A stretch of DNA of 64,000 nucleotides from Ahniella affigens. Its GTDB lineage: Bacteria; Pseudomonadota; Gammaproteobacteria; Xanthomonadales; Ahniellaceae. This document shows positions 26,731 to 36,086 of this stretch, in pieces. Numbering within the stretch: the stretch's first letter is position 1; each line of letters starts with the position of its first letter. The position numbers and the translations under genes were made by a program. Under the pieces are notes generated by a model. The model was not told the DNA's origin and ran no database searches. It saw only the letters and a list, made by a program, of their open reading frames with translations. The stretch covers positions 2,666,001 through 2,730,000 of the forward strand of contig NZ_CP027860.1 of the NCBI RefSeq assembly GCF_003015185.1, read 5' to 3'.

Positions 26731-28338
26731 CTACTCAAAGTCGGCGACCATCGTCTGGTCGTCCCAAACCAGGACACTGCGATTCGCCGGAATCGCCCGT
26801 TGAACCGTTTCCTGATGATCCGGCCAGACCACGCGCAATTCGTCAACGCGCGTGGCGCCGGCCAACCCGAAATGGGCCTCGGCAGGCTCCTGACTCAAGA
26901 ACGACAGTCCAGCAGTAATCAACCGATGTTGCCACTGGCTACCAATACGAACGCTGACCCTGGCACCGATCGCTTGCGAGTTGGGACCCATCGAACGCGG
27001 CACAACGCGCAAGAAGTTCGCAGCCGGAGTTGCTGTATTGCGGAGCAGGCGCAGGGGCCCAGGATTTGGATGGACTTTCGTAGCCTGCAGGAGATCTAAT
27101 CGGCCGTCGCGATCAAAATCGAACGCGATCAACCCGCTGCCCCATAATGTATCGTTGAAGCCCCAGGCCGCTGAGACGTCGGTGTAGGTGCCGTCGCCAT
27201 CGTTGCGAAATGCGCGCGATGGATCAGTGGGGTATTGCGCGCCTTCAACGCTGTCGAAGCCATTGGTCGCCAGCAAGTCCAGATCGCCATCAAGGTCCAT
27301 GTCCGCAAACGTGGCACCCCAGCCCCAACTGGTATCGGCCACCCCGGCAGTTTGCGAGTGCTCGACGAACAATGGTGTACCTGGCACAGAATCGTTCCGC
27401 AGCAAGAGATTCCGCTCCTCGGGATTTGCGCCGTGCACCTGGGTCACGTACAGATCGAAGTCGCCGTCGTTATCAGCATCGCCTACCGCGACGCCCATGT
27501 CGTTCCAATCCTGATTCACACCTGCGGCGGCAGCGTGATCCTCGAATTGTCCGTTGCCCTGATTCATGAACAGGAAGTTCGCCGTAAAATCGACGGCGAC
27601 AAAGATGTCTTGCCGACCATCTCCATCGACATCAAGTATCACCGGTTGCCATTGCGCCGTTCCTGGGCGATGCACGCCGGCTGCAACAGTGACGTCAGTG
27701 AAGTGGCCAGTCCCGTCATTGAAGTAGAGCCGCGATGGGCCCCGCCAGAACGCCGAATAGAGATCGAGGTCGCCATCCTGATCGAGATCGCCCGCTGCCA
27801 AGCCGCCGCGATGGTGTGCATTTTCGAGAATGCCGGAATCTTGCTCCAGGCCAGAACCCGTTGTGACATTGACAAAGACGCCATTGGATTCTTGACGATA
27901 GAGTCGGAGCATTGCTCGCCCCGGTCGACAGACGACATCGCCTGTTCCAAGCCCCCATTCGCCGAAGCAATCGCCCGCCTTGACGAGATCAAGATCCCGA
28001 TCGCCGTCCATGTCGAACCAAAGTGCCGCCCGCGCACGCTGCTGGGTGTTTAATCCGGCTGCCGATGCAGTATTCGAAAAAGTCCCGCTGCCATCATTGA
28101 GATAGAGCTGATCGGCGGTGTCTTCAGCGTTCGGAACGAACAGATCAATATCGAGGTCATTGTCGATATCGGCGGCGGCAAGCCCGGCACCCATCGGCGG
28201 CGCCATGTGGTAGTCCAAAATGCCGCGCTCGGCGCCGACATCAACCAACGACTGCGCGGTGCATCCCAATGGGAGCGCCAACAGGAAGGCTGCCACGACG
28301 TTGCAGCAAGCGAGATACTTGTTCGATAATGGTCGCAT
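26731..28338 (-). CDS. Exported FG-GAP/VCBS repeat protein with ASPIC/UnbV domain
   Basis: A 535-aa protein with a signal peptide (lipoprotein-like LALPLGC may be a lipobox) and about six FG-GAP/VCBS beta-propeller blades with calcium-type Asp-rich loops (AADIDNDLDIDLFV, DLDQDGDLDLYS, DVDGDGRQDIFV, DADNDGDFDLYV, DMDLDGDLDLLA, DFDRDGRLDLLQ). The C-terminal ASPIC/UnbV domain (residues about 420-530) includes GARVSVRIG and VDELRVVWPD. It ends MVADFE, reminiscent of the DGFE tails but without the Gly. Start ATG 28338; a TTG six codons upstream is possible. Such proteins are extracellular with unknown ligands. Confidence 0.85.
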   Translation of the reverse strand: MRPLSNKYLACCNVVAAFLLALPLGCTAQSLVDVGAERGILDYHMAPPMGAGLAAADIDNDLDIDLFVPNAEDTADQLYLNDGSGTFSNTASAAGLNTQQRARAALWFDMDGDRDLDLVKAGDCFGEWGLGTGDVVCRPGRAMLRLYRQESNGVFVNVTTGSGLEQDSGILENAHHRGGLAAGDLDQDGDLDLYSAFWRGPSRLYFNDGTGHFTDVTVAAGVHRPGTAQWQPVILDVDGDGRQDIFVAVDFTANFLFMNQGNGQFEDHAAAAGVNQDWNDMGVAVGDADNDGDFDLYVTQVHGANPEERNLLLRNDSVPGTPLFVEHSQTAGVADTSWGWGATFADMDLDGDLDLLATNGFDSVEGAQYPTDPSRAFRNDGDGTYTDVSAAWGFNDTLWGSGLIAFDFDRDGRLDLLQATKVHPNPGPLRLLRNTATPAANFLRVVPRSMGPNSQAIGARVSVRIGSQWQHRLITAGLSFLSQEPAEAHFGLAGATRVDELRVVWPDHQETVQRAIPANRSVLVWDDQTMVADFE

Positions 28339-28414
28339 AATGGTACCCGGGCCCAACGATCGGCTCGTTTATACACCGCCTGTCTTCACCGATTTGTAGT
28401 TTTTGGAGCCATTC

Positions 28415-29914
28415 ATGCAAGGCGCTCTGGCGCGGGCGTTGCAGTTGAAGCGTTGGACCGAAGTGGAGCGCCTGGTGATGGCAGACTCGGAGTCGGAGCC
28501 GTCAGAGCGAATGCGACTGCTGGCCGTGGCGCGTCTGAACCTGGGGCGACCTGAAGAGGCCTACGCGGCGATTCAAGCTGCCACCGAGTTCGCACCGCAG
28601 TCGGCGCCGATCTGGACAAACCGCGGATCGATCCTGCGTACACTGGGTCGCCTGCACGAGGCAGCGGATGCGTTTGAGCGTGCTGCGGCGCTGGATCCCA
28701 CACTGGCGGCGCCCTGCTTCAATCTTGGCAAATTGCTGAGTAGTGATGCCCGGCTGCGTGCTGCTCGCGAACCCTTGCTTGAGGCAACGCGTCGCGACCC
28801 GAAACATGTCGAGGCATGGTGCGCACTCGGGCGCGTTGAGGTGGGTCTCGGCAATGTAACGGCAGCTATCGCTACGTTTCGGCGCGCTTTGGCGCTTCGC
28901 CCCACCACGGGCGCTGCATGGTGGGGCCTTGCCAATCTGAAAACAGTTGCCTTCGACCGGGCTGATCAAGCGCAGTTGGACGCGCTGTGGGTGCAGCCCA
29001 ACATCGGCGCGGACGACCGCACGCTGATCGGGTTTGCGCGGGCCCATGCCCATCTCGCCAACGGCGAAGACGCCACGGGCTGGCGCGCACTCCTCGATGC
29101 GAATGCATTGAAACGAAGCCATCTGCAGTGGGATCTGCAACGTCACCGTAATTGGGTCGACGACGTGATACGGCTGTGGCAGCAACCTCGGCAACCCGCA
29201 GGCGATCCGGCGCGCGGCAGCAATGTGATTTTCATCCTCGGTTTGCCCCGCTCGGGCTCCACGCTGTTAGAGCAAGTACTGGCCGCGCACTCGCTGGTGT
29301 CTGCCGCGAGCGAGCTGCCCGATTTGCAGCAAGTGCTAAGAAGTCATAGCCCCAAGTTGGATGCTCGGGAACTGGCTGCTTGCAGCACCGAAGACTTTGC
29401 AGCGCTGGGCACGCAATACTTGCAGCGCACCGAGCGTTGGCGCGCGGAGCGCCCCTGGATGGTCGACAAGATGCCCGCCAACTTCCTGCATATTGGGGCG
29501 ATTCGCCTGATGCTGCCCGGCGCCCACATCATCGACATGCGCCGCGACCTCCGCGACTGCGCGTATAGCTGTTTCTTGCAGCACTTTGCGCACACGGCTC
29601 CCTGGAGCAATGACCTGGCGGAACTCAAGGCCTGGTGTGCGGACTACGAACGCCTGATGCAGCATTGGTTGGCATTCGATGGAGACGCGGTCATCAGAGT
29701 GCACTATGAGGCGTTGGTTGCCTCACCCGAGCACGTGACCACATCGTTGCTTGAAGCAATTGGCTTACCTTGGGAACCGGGTTGCTGTCAGCCCCACGAG
29801 GTCAACCGCGAAGTACGAACCGCCAGCGCAGCCCAAGTGCGCGAGCCAATGGACCAGCGCGGGCGGGGGCGATGGCGGCGCTTCGAGTCAGTGTTCTCAG
29901 ACTGGCCAAGCTGA
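28415..29914 (+). CDS. TPR-domain sulfotransferase
   Basis: A 499-aa cytoplasmic protein. The N-terminal half (residues 1-225) is made of tetratricopeptide repeats (SAPIWTNRGSILRTLGRLHE, CFNLGKLLSS, AWCALGRVEVGLGNVTAAI). The C-terminal half is a Sulfotransfer-type domain with the PAPS 5'-phosphosulfate loop FILGLPRSGSTLLEQVLAAH near residue 275 and the 3'-phosphate region IIDMRRDLRDCAYSCF near 375. It should move sulfate from PAPS to a carbohydrate, lipid or protein Tyr. Start ATG 28415 is set by TTGGAG 6 nt upstream. It faces away from the FG-GAP gene, so the promoters are divergent. Confidence 0.92.
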   Translation: MQGALARALQLKRWTEVERLVMADSESEPSERMRLLAVARLNLGRPEEAYAAIQAATEFAPQSAPIWTNRGSILRTLGRLHEAADAFERAAALDPTLAAPCFNLGKLLSSDARLRAAREPLLEATRRDPKHVEAWCALGRVEVGLGNVTAAIATFRRALALRPTTGAAWWGLANLKTVAFDRADQAQLDALWVQPNIGADDRTLIGFARAHAHLANGEDATGWRALLDANALKRSHLQWDLQRHRNWVDDVIRLWQQPRQPAGDPARGSNVIFILGLPRSGSTLLEQVLAAHSLVSAASELPDLQQVLRSHSPKLDARELAACSTEDFAALGTQYLQRTERWRAERPWMVDKMPANFLHIGAIRLMLPGAHIIDMRRDLRDCAYSCFLQHFAHTAPWSNDLAELKAWCADYERLMQHWLAFDGDAVIRVHYEALVASPEHVTTSLLEAIGLPWEPGCCQPHEVNREVRTASAAQVREPMDQRGRGRWRRFESVFSDWPS

Positions 29915-30180
29915 GCGTTCGGTCGTCCCTGACAGGATCAAGGGCTTAGTGCCAGGAAATTGATGCGTCTTCTTACTGAAATCCCGTAACCGCTTGTTAT
30001 TGCTAACCCAGAGATGAAGATTTGCGGTTTGCAGCTGCCGCACGCAGTCAAGAAATCCTAACCAATCCGCATTGCATCCCACGAACGCGCAGGCTATAAC
30101 TGACGAGCTTACAAGTCCCACAGCGTTCGTCAGTGAGAACCCTGTCACGGCTGCGCACTGGTCGCCACAAAGGAACCCCA
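29915..30180. other. Intergenic, promoter region
   Basis: No gene is seen; only AAAGGAACCCCA, the ribosome site of the next gene, is evident at the right end. Confidence 0.35.
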
Positions 30181-31632
30181 ATGAATCGCAAACTGCTTCC
30201 GCTCAGCCTGATGGCAATTTTCGCAACCGCCGGATCAGCTCATGCTGCCGTTCTTACCAACCGCGCTTCGGTGGGCGGCGTGCCCAGCTCTGAGGCGGTA
30301 CGAGGCGGTTCGGTCGTGTTGTACGACCAAAACAATTCTGGGGCTGGCAACGGCGTTCCGGATCAGGACTTCGAAGCGTCTTTCGACGCCTACGATTCGG
30401 AAGCCGCCGACGACTTCGTCGTGCCGAGCGGTGTCGTTTGGGTCGTGGACGAAGTTCGCACGGTCGGCACCACCGGAACGCCAGGTGGTTCAACGGTCGA
30501 CCTGACGATCTTTGCCAATGCAGCCGGTAGCGGTGACCCGGATCTTCCCGGCGCAGCGGTTGCAGGTTGCACGTACACCAATGTCACACCGACTGACACG
30601 CTCGGTTCGTTCAACATCCCACTGTCACCCGCGTGCAGTTTGCCCGCCGGTACCTACTGGGTGGCGATCCAGACCAATCAGAACTTTGCTGCATCTGGCC
30701 AGCACTTCTGGTCAAACCGCAGCGTGCAGAGTGGTTCTGAATCGGTCTGGCGCAATCCTGGCGACGGCTTCGCTTCCGGCTGCACAACGTTCGAACCTGC
30801 AACAGGGTGTGGCGTCGGCGGCGGCGCATCACCTGATCTGTTGTTCCAAATTGTCGGTACGTTGGGCCCAACCGACGTCCCGCCCGTCTTCTCGTATTCG
30901 CCGGCACCGGGTTCGGTGACCCTGACTGGCGGCACGACGGTCGGCTCGACGGGTTCGGCGAACATCGACGTTTCCATTGCCACTGCGGGCTCCGGCTCGG
31001 GCGCTGCCGCAACCACCACCGTCACGTGCACGGCGCCGGCCGGCTTTACTGGCTTCGCTGGTCCGGTTTCCGCGATTGGTGCTGGCGCTGTGAATGGCAG
31101 CCCCTTGACCGGAAGCTGCGTCCTTGGTGCAGCCGCGGTAACCCTCAGCATGACCTGTAATGAGGTTCAGGGCACCACCACCGTGCCGCGCGTGTTCGAC
31201 TTGACCTGCCCGGCAGGCACCGTGGTGCCGCTCACTTCCAATCCGACCTCCGGTGCAAACATTGCGTTCCAAACGACTCTGGGTGGCCCAGCCGCGACCA
31301 GCACGATTGTGTTCGACAATCCCGGTTTGGTGGCAGCCAACGTGACGTGCACTGCGCCAGCAGCGCCGTTCACTGCGTCCCCGCTGTCATTCGCGGTACC
31401 TGCCTCGGGCAACGCAACGGTGACGGTCACTTATCAGAGTGGTAGCGCGGGCAGCTTCAGCGGTGTTCTGGCTTGCACCGCGGGCGCTCAAGACTTCACG
31501 TTCAATCTGAACGGCACCACCGCCGCGCCGGGCAGCGTTCCATCGCTGTCTGCATGGTCGCGCTGGATGCTGACGCTGTCGGTTCTGGGCTTTGGTTTGC
31601 TGGGCTTTGGGCTGCTGCAACGTCGTAGCTGA
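30181..31632 (+). CDS. Exported protein with IPTL-CTERM tail
   Basis: A 483-aa protein with a signal peptide (LLPLSLMAIFATAGSAHA-A), an N-terminal beta domain with paired cysteines (residues 25-225), a Thr/Gly-rich repeat region with regular Cys pairs (VTCTAPAGFTGF; VTCTAPAAPFTA), and a textbook IPTL-CTERM tail: VPSLSAWSRWMLTLSVLGFG, hydrophobic stretch, LLQRRS. That tail is thought to act in sorting to the cell surface in Proteobacteria. Start ATG 30181 has AAGGAA 6 nt upstream. A strong terminator follows. Function unknown. Confidence 0.85.
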   Translation: MNRKLLPLSLMAIFATAGSAHAAVLTNRASVGGVPSSEAVRGGSVVLYDQNNSGAGNGVPDQDFEASFDAYDSEAADDFVVPSGVVWVVDEVRTVGTTGTPGGSTVDLTIFANAAGSGDPDLPGAAVAGCTYTNVTPTDTLGSFNIPLSPACSLPAGTYWVAIQTNQNFAASGQHFWSNRSVQSGSESVWRNPGDGFASGCTTFEPATGCGVGGGASPDLLFQIVGTLGPTDVPPVFSYSPAPGSVTLTGGTTVGSTGSANIDVSIATAGSGSGAAATTTVTCTAPAGFTGFAGPVSAIGAGAVNGSPLTGSCVLGAAAVTLSMTCNEVQGTTTVPRVFDLTCPAGTVVPLTSNPTSGANIAFQTTLGGPAATSTIVFDNPGLVAANVTCTAPAAPFTASPLSFAVPASGNATVTVTYQSGSAGSFSGVLACTAGAQDFTFNLNGTTAAPGSVPSLSAWSRWMLTLSVLGFGLLGFGLLQRRS

Positions 31633-31656
31633 TCCACCGCTCTTTGTTGTTTCGAA

Positions 31657-31688
31657 AAACGGCCCAGGACCTGGGCCGTTTTTTTTGC
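31657..31688 (+). terminator. Rho-independent terminator
   Basis: CGGCCCA-GGACC-TGGGCCG stem-loop followed by eight T residues, 25 bp after the stop of the IPTL-CTERM gene. Confidence 0.9.
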
Positions 31689-31879
31689 ACGTTCGCTGGG
31701 TCGGCGGAATCCGTGTGGCCGGCAAGTGACCATGCCGTGCAGGCTGATGGTTCGAGAATGAGCGGCAAATCAGGCCTGCATGGCGGGCGCAGCGATTGCC
31801 TGATGCGACAGTCATCACGCCATTCGACCCCGCGGAAGTCCCCTACTCGACCGAACGTGTTCCGGTGCTTGCCAGATTG

Positions 31880-32036
31880 CGTCGGTCATCAAGGATGCGG
31901 GCCATCGATGGCCCGCCCAAATCCGAACGCGTCCTTGCTTGCATCTGGAGCACCGCGTCCAAATCCCGGCCATCGTCGGGGCAGACAAAGTGCTTGAGGT
32001 AGTGCGAGTCTGAACGTTCAGAATGGGCCTATTCAA
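31880..32036 (-). repeat. Degenerate copy of the 152-bp multi-hairpin element
   Basis: The complement starts TGAGGGCTTGAATAGGCCCA and continues TTCTGAACGTTCAGACTC; the far side keeps GGATGCGGGCCATCGATGG and TTGCTTGCATCTGGAGCA. It aligns end to end with the intact elements but with many changes. No other gene lies between 31633 and 32065. Confidence 0.65.
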
Positions 32037-32065
32037 GCCCTCATTGGATTGGACACCATCGCCCG

Positions 32066-33592
32066 TTACTCCAGCACCAACTCGACGTCGCCGGTCACCT
32101 GAAACGTCCGGACGGTTGCATCACGGCAACCCTGGCAATTCACCTGAACGTGTTGGCCGGCCAACATGAGTGCTTCGGCACGATCGTTTTGCCAGCTCGG
32201 CATCCAGCTTCGGTTCAAGCAACGACTCGTCACGACGGCAGAAATAGCAGGATTACCCCGCCGCAACGACAGGCGATACAACGGAACTTGATTCTCCGCG
32301 AGCGGCACATCTATTCGATGAATGCCTTCGGTAAGCAGCAAGTTGTCGGCGAGCGGTTCAGAACGCAACGGCGTGCCGCGCGGCACTTTGGCGCGACCTG
32401 AATAGAGACGCACGGCGAGCGGATACTCGATCACGTCGCGCTCCGAGCACAAGGCCTCGGCCGAACCGGTCCGAAGACGCACGGCGTAGCGGCCCGGCCG
32501 CACACGGTAGCGCGGGCGTTCCGAAATGTGTGTTGCCGCCACGTTCTGCGGCCAATGTTGCTCAATCTCGAAGCTGGTCTTGCTCGGCTGCCCGGGCGCC
32601 GACGGATCCAGGGGTTTCAACTCCAGAATGGGCAGTAGCACCACGGGTTTCAGCGTGGCATCCAGAACCTGCACATCAGCGTGCGCAGTGCCTTCGAACA
32701 ATCGGATCAGACGTTGCGTCAACCCTGCCGCGATCGACACTACACACTGCGTGTCCATGCTGCTGACGCACCACGATCGCGCAGCATTCACATCATCCCA
32801 GCTGACGCGATAGCGCCCTACGGGTAATTCCAGCGTCAAGCCTTCTGGGAGATTGACCTGAATAGTGCGACGAAACGTGGTGTCCAGGCCTTCGATTCGC
32901 GCACCCAACACCCCGCGGCCACTGCCTGGAACGTAATCGCCCCATTGTTCCTGCACCTGCAATACCAGCGTTCCCGTCCGGCCCGTATTCTGAGTGATTT
33001 CTTGGAGCGCCGATCGTATGGCGTCCGCGCTCGGTGAGGGCGCCATGACCAACTCCCGGCACGGTGACTCGGCAAGCCAGAGCCGATCCCGAATGTGACT
33101 CGGTAGCGCGTCGACCAGTGTCAGACCGTCGCTATTCTGATTCAACCGGTGCTGCATCATCGCGTCTGACTCGGGTGACGCGAACAGCAGGCGAGACTCG
33201 CCCGGTGGCCAATCTTGTCCCCCGCTCAGCACCACGAAGTAGACGGACGGCTCGAGGAACGTCCCGTCCGCGGCAAGTGGTTGCCGATAGTAGTGTTCGA
33301 TCTGCACCCGGGCGATTTTCAGCGCGCGAAGATCCGGCCGAAACGCTCCCGGTTCCATCTGCAAGAGCGTTGCTTCCGCAACCAATCCAAAAGTCGCCAG
33401 ATCCCACTTGGCTTGGTCAATGACTCGGTCGCGATCGAAATCGGCTGCCATCGGATTCAGCTCAGGCAGCACCAAGCAACTGGTCGCCTGCGCTGGAACG
33501 GTTAGGGCCGCCATCCCGATCAATGCCACCAGCGCACACCAGTGTCGTACCAACACCAACAGCGCGTCCGAATATTGATACCGCTGGTCCAC
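32066..33592 (-). CDS. Exported protein of unknown function
   Basis: A 508-aa protein with an N-terminal signal sequence (LVALIGMAALTVPAQA-T after a charged start) and a beta-rich mature region. PMAADFDRDRVIDQAKWDLA near residue 48 resembles a single FG-GAP/EF-like Asp loop. Later segments (VGRYRVSWDDVNA, RPGRYAVRLRTGS) look like Ig- or carboxypeptidase-regulatory-like strands. Eight or so cysteines suggest disulfides outside the cytoplasm. No family recognised. Start GTG 33592 with weak GGAAG upstream. It is convergent with the IPTL-CTERM gene. Confidence 0.7.
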   Translation of the reverse strand: MDQRYQYSDALLVLVRHWCALVALIGMAALTVPAQATSCLVLPELNPMAADFDRDRVIDQAKWDLATFGLVAEATLLQMEPGAFRPDLRALKIARVQIEHYYRQPLAADGTFLEPSVYFVVLSGGQDWPPGESRLLFASPESDAMMQHRLNQNSDGLTLVDALPSHIRDRLWLAESPCRELVMAPSPSADAIRSALQEITQNTGRTGTLVLQVQEQWGDYVPGSGRGVLGARIEGLDTTFRRTIQVNLPEGLTLELPVGRYRVSWDDVNAARSWCVSSMDTQCVVSIAAGLTQRLIRLFEGTAHADVQVLDATLKPVVLLPILELKPLDPSAPGQPSKTSFEIEQHWPQNVAATHISERPRYRVRPGRYAVRLRTGSAEALCSERDVIEYPLAVRLYSGRAKVPRGTPLRSEPLADNLLLTEGIHRIDVPLAENQVPLYRLSLRRGNPAISAVVTSRCLNRSWMPSWQNDRAEALMLAGQHVQVNCQGCRDATVRTFQVTGDVELVLE

Positions 33593-33760
33593 GGGCCACT
33601 TCCAGTGCGATTGATGGTGTCAGCATAACGCGGCGCCGATGTACCCGGAAATACTTGGCATGTGCTCGTACCGCTTGCGTATACCAGCGGCTGTCAGTGA
33701 AATTGAGCTGACTCACTCGCTTCGTGGGCGGGCCTGCAGTCCACCCGTCGGCGCATCGAC

Positions 33761-35221
33761 TCATTCGAAGCCATGGGCAAACAGGATGCCTGGCGGCCGC
33801 TCGTCACTCCCAATGTCGTAAGGGCTGGTCCGGGTCTCGCCATCCATATCGTCGATCACCTGCGACAATACCTGCCCGCGATCGAGCGCCGGGCTGTCTG
33901 CGGGCAAGTGCCCATCTGCGGTGACCGTGATCAGCCCGCTGTCGCTGTTCGCATCGGCGTTCAGTGCCGCCCGCCATTGGCTCAAACTGCCGCCAGCGCT
34001 CAAGCTACTGCCAGGGCGCCGATCGACAAACTGACACGCACCGTCGTTGTCATGAAACCAGTTGTAGTCGGTGCCGGGATGCCCATCGAGACCGGACAAT
34101 CCACCAAGCTCGTTGGCAAAGCGAATGGCCACACAGTCGCCGCCGTCTTGAATGATCAGGTTGTTCCGAATCAGGGGATTGGTATTCGCGGGTCGTCCGG
34201 CCTGAGGCTCGAAGTCCTGCAGCGTCACACCGAAGTAGAGCGCCGCATGGCCGAGCTGCGCGGTCGATACGATCGTATTGTTGACCACCGTCGCGTTCAA
34301 GCTGGCGTAAAGCCCAATTCCGGCGTAGCCAGTGTCCCGAATCACGTTGTTGCGTACCACCCCACGAACGGCCTCGTAGTAGAGCGGATTGGCCGCTGTA
34401 TCGAAGAACTCGGGGCTGGTATCGAAGCCGAACATGATTCCGCCAACGCCAGTACGTTCGATGATGTTCCGTTCAATCACGACATCGGCGGCGCCTCCCT
34501 TGAAATACAGCCCCGTGGTGGCCGTATCGTGAATGTAGGTGTCGTGCACCCGCATGCGACTACCGTTCACATTGTCGATTCCCTCGGCGTTTTTGTCATC
34601 CAGCGGCGTGCCGGGCGGATAGATCGCGCCGGAGTTCCAGATTTCACTGTGTCTGATGGTGATGTCATTGCATTGCGGCGTGATCTTGATGCCGTCCCGT
34701 CCGGTGTCGTGAATCTTCAGATCATCGACCAGCACATTGGATGCGCCCGTGAAAGCTTCGCCGCCGCCAGTGAACCAATCCGTTTGAAAGAAGAGTCCAT
34801 AGTAGAAACCACCACTCAGCTCCAATCGCGACAAGGTACTACCGCTCGCATCGGGATCAACTTGAACGGTCACCGTGTCGACGTTGTTCAGGGCACAATG
34901 AATGTGCGCGCGTTCGCCAGGCGGCGACCGCAGCGTCAAGCGGACACGAAGGCGGACATCGCATTCCTCATACAGATTGCTCCCCGCCGGTCCGCGCACC
35001 GTGACCGTGTCACCCGCCGAAACGATCTCGTTGGCCGGATCCAAGACATGAGTAATGGTCCGAAACGGCGCGGCGGCAGACCCGGTGCCACTGCTGTCCG
35101 AGCCGTTCCGCGCAACGAACCACTCTGCCGCCGCGGCGTGCGAACTTGCGGTTGATGCGACCAAGAATAGCCAAAGCAACGCACCAGCCTGCCCGAAACA
35201 TCGAAATTTCGAAACGTGCAT
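33761..35221 (-). CDS. Exported parallel beta-helix protein with DGFE-like tail
   Basis: A 486-aa protein with a signal peptide (AGALLWLFLVASTASSHAAA), a DUF1565-like N-terminal cap (WFVARNGSDSSGTGSAAAPF), and a right-handed parallel beta-helix of PbH1 repeats over residues 110-400 (VLVDDLKIHDTGRDGI, VVIERNIIERTGVGG, GVVRNNVIRDTGYAGI, TVVNNTIVST). Such folds occur in polysaccharide lyases and surface proteins. It ends ILFAHGFE, matching the DGFE tail family. Start ATG 35221 fits the signal peptide; the frame is open from 35290. The 1.4-kb plus-strand open frame opposite it is a shadow. Confidence 0.85.
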   Translation of the reverse strand: MHVSKFRCFGQAGALLWLFLVASTASSHAAAAEWFVARNGSDSSGTGSAAAPFRTITHVLDPANEIVSAGDTVTVRGPAGSNLYEECDVRLRVRLTLRSPPGERAHIHCALNNVDTVTVQVDPDASGSTLSRLELSGGFYYGLFFQTDWFTGGGEAFTGASNVLVDDLKIHDTGRDGIKITPQCNDITIRHSEIWNSGAIYPPGTPLDDKNAEGIDNVNGSRMRVHDTYIHDTATTGLYFKGGAADVVIERNIIERTGVGGIMFGFDTSPEFFDTAANPLYYEAVRGVVRNNVIRDTGYAGIGLYASLNATVVNNTIVSTAQLGHAALYFGVTLQDFEPQAGRPANTNPLIRNNLIIQDGGDCVAIRFANELGGLSGLDGHPGTDYNWFHDNDGACQFVDRRPGSSLSAGGSLSQWRAALNADANSDSGLITVTADGHLPADSPALDRGQVLSQVIDDMDGETRTSPYDIGSDERPPGILFAHGFE

Positions 35222-35324
35222 GAATCTCACCCAGGCCGATCCAATTCGGCCGCCCGGATGCATACGGCGAAAACGAGCGACTCCTGACATCCCCTATCAG
35301 TCGCAGGCGTGCAATCGCCCCACC

Positions 35325-35924
35325 CTACGCCAATCGCTGATCCAGTTCGTGATGAATCAGCACCACGCACTGCGACGCAAACAGCATCCGGGAACCCAGC
35401 GTCACCTTCGTGGCGCCCAACCGATCGAGGCTGTTGAAGGTCTTCTTCGGCATCGGGATATGATCCGTCAGCAGAAAGCAAGGATTCGCCCCGAACGCTT
35501 GGTCGCGCATGGACCTGCCCTTTGGGTCCATGACAAACAACTGATGCGTTTCAGCCAGTTCCTTGACCAGATGCTCAAAGCTGATGGTGCGGACAACGAC
35601 CCCAGGCTCGACCGGACGCGCTTCCTCCTTGCGCATCCCTCGCGACACATCGAGCGCTTTGGCAACCTTGTTGAGCCAAGCCTGCTCGTGAAACCCGCCG
35701 ATGTTTTGCATGGCATTGGCTTCGAACTGGACGGTCCGCGAAAAGTCACTAGAACTCTCCAGCACGAGATACACCATCACGTCGGTACGATGCGACTGCG
35801 CAACGAAGATGGCGTTCATCAAAGTATGAGCCAGAATTTCGGGATGCGACTCCTGCCCGATCGATGCGAGCAGTTCCTGACTATTAGTCGGCGCGGCTCG
35901 GGCTCTCAAAACAAAACTGCGCAT
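35325..35924 (-). CDS. trmY: tRNA (pseudouridine-54 N1)-methyltransferase TrmY-like
   Basis: A 199-aa protein of the DUF358/COG1901 SPOUT methyltransferase family: N-terminal MRSFVLRARAAPT, FVMDPKGRSMRDQ near residue 130, FLLTDHIPMPKKTF near 150 and KVTLGSRMLFASQCVVLIHH near 170, the trefoil-knot SAM site. In archaea TrmY makes N1-methylpseudouridine at tRNA position 54; some gammaproteobacteria carry homologues whose target is less certain. No signal peptide, so it is a housekeeping-type gene among exported proteins. ATG 35924; length matches the family. The role is inferred from homology to the archaeal enzyme. Confidence 0.85.
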   Translation of the reverse strand: MRSFVLRARAAPTNSQELLASIGQESHPEILAHTLMNAIFVAQSHRTDVMVYLVLESSSDFSRTVQFEANAMQNIGGFHEQAWLNKVAKALDVSRGMRKEEARPVEPGVVVRTISFEHLVKELAETHQLFVMDPKGRSMRDQAFGANPCFLLTDHIPMPKKTFNSLDRLGATKVTLGSRMLFASQCVVLIHHELDQRLA

Positions 35925-36086
35925 GGCGTGGGAATATTCCAGTTCGGGAAGACCCGATCATTGTCCGATGAAACCCGTTGAGAATGTACGATCCCGATGG
36001 GAATTCATCGATCGACAAGGCGACGGGCGACGGGCGACGAACAGGGGGCGCAGCCTCACTCAGCCTGCAGGCAACCTTGGCAGGCG

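Noticed and set aside
26731-26748. MVADFE as a sixth DGFE tail
   Set aside because: The glycine is missing and the spacing differs; kept only as a possible decayed form.
29897-30181. 94-codon minus-strand frame in front of the IPTL-CTERM gene
   Set aside because: Composition is partly natural but no ribosome site, and it covers the promoter region of the next gene.
33773-35155. 460-codon plus-strand open frame opposite the beta-helix gene
   Set aside because: Antisense shadow of a well-supported exported protein; Arg/His-rich composition, no ribosome site or domain.
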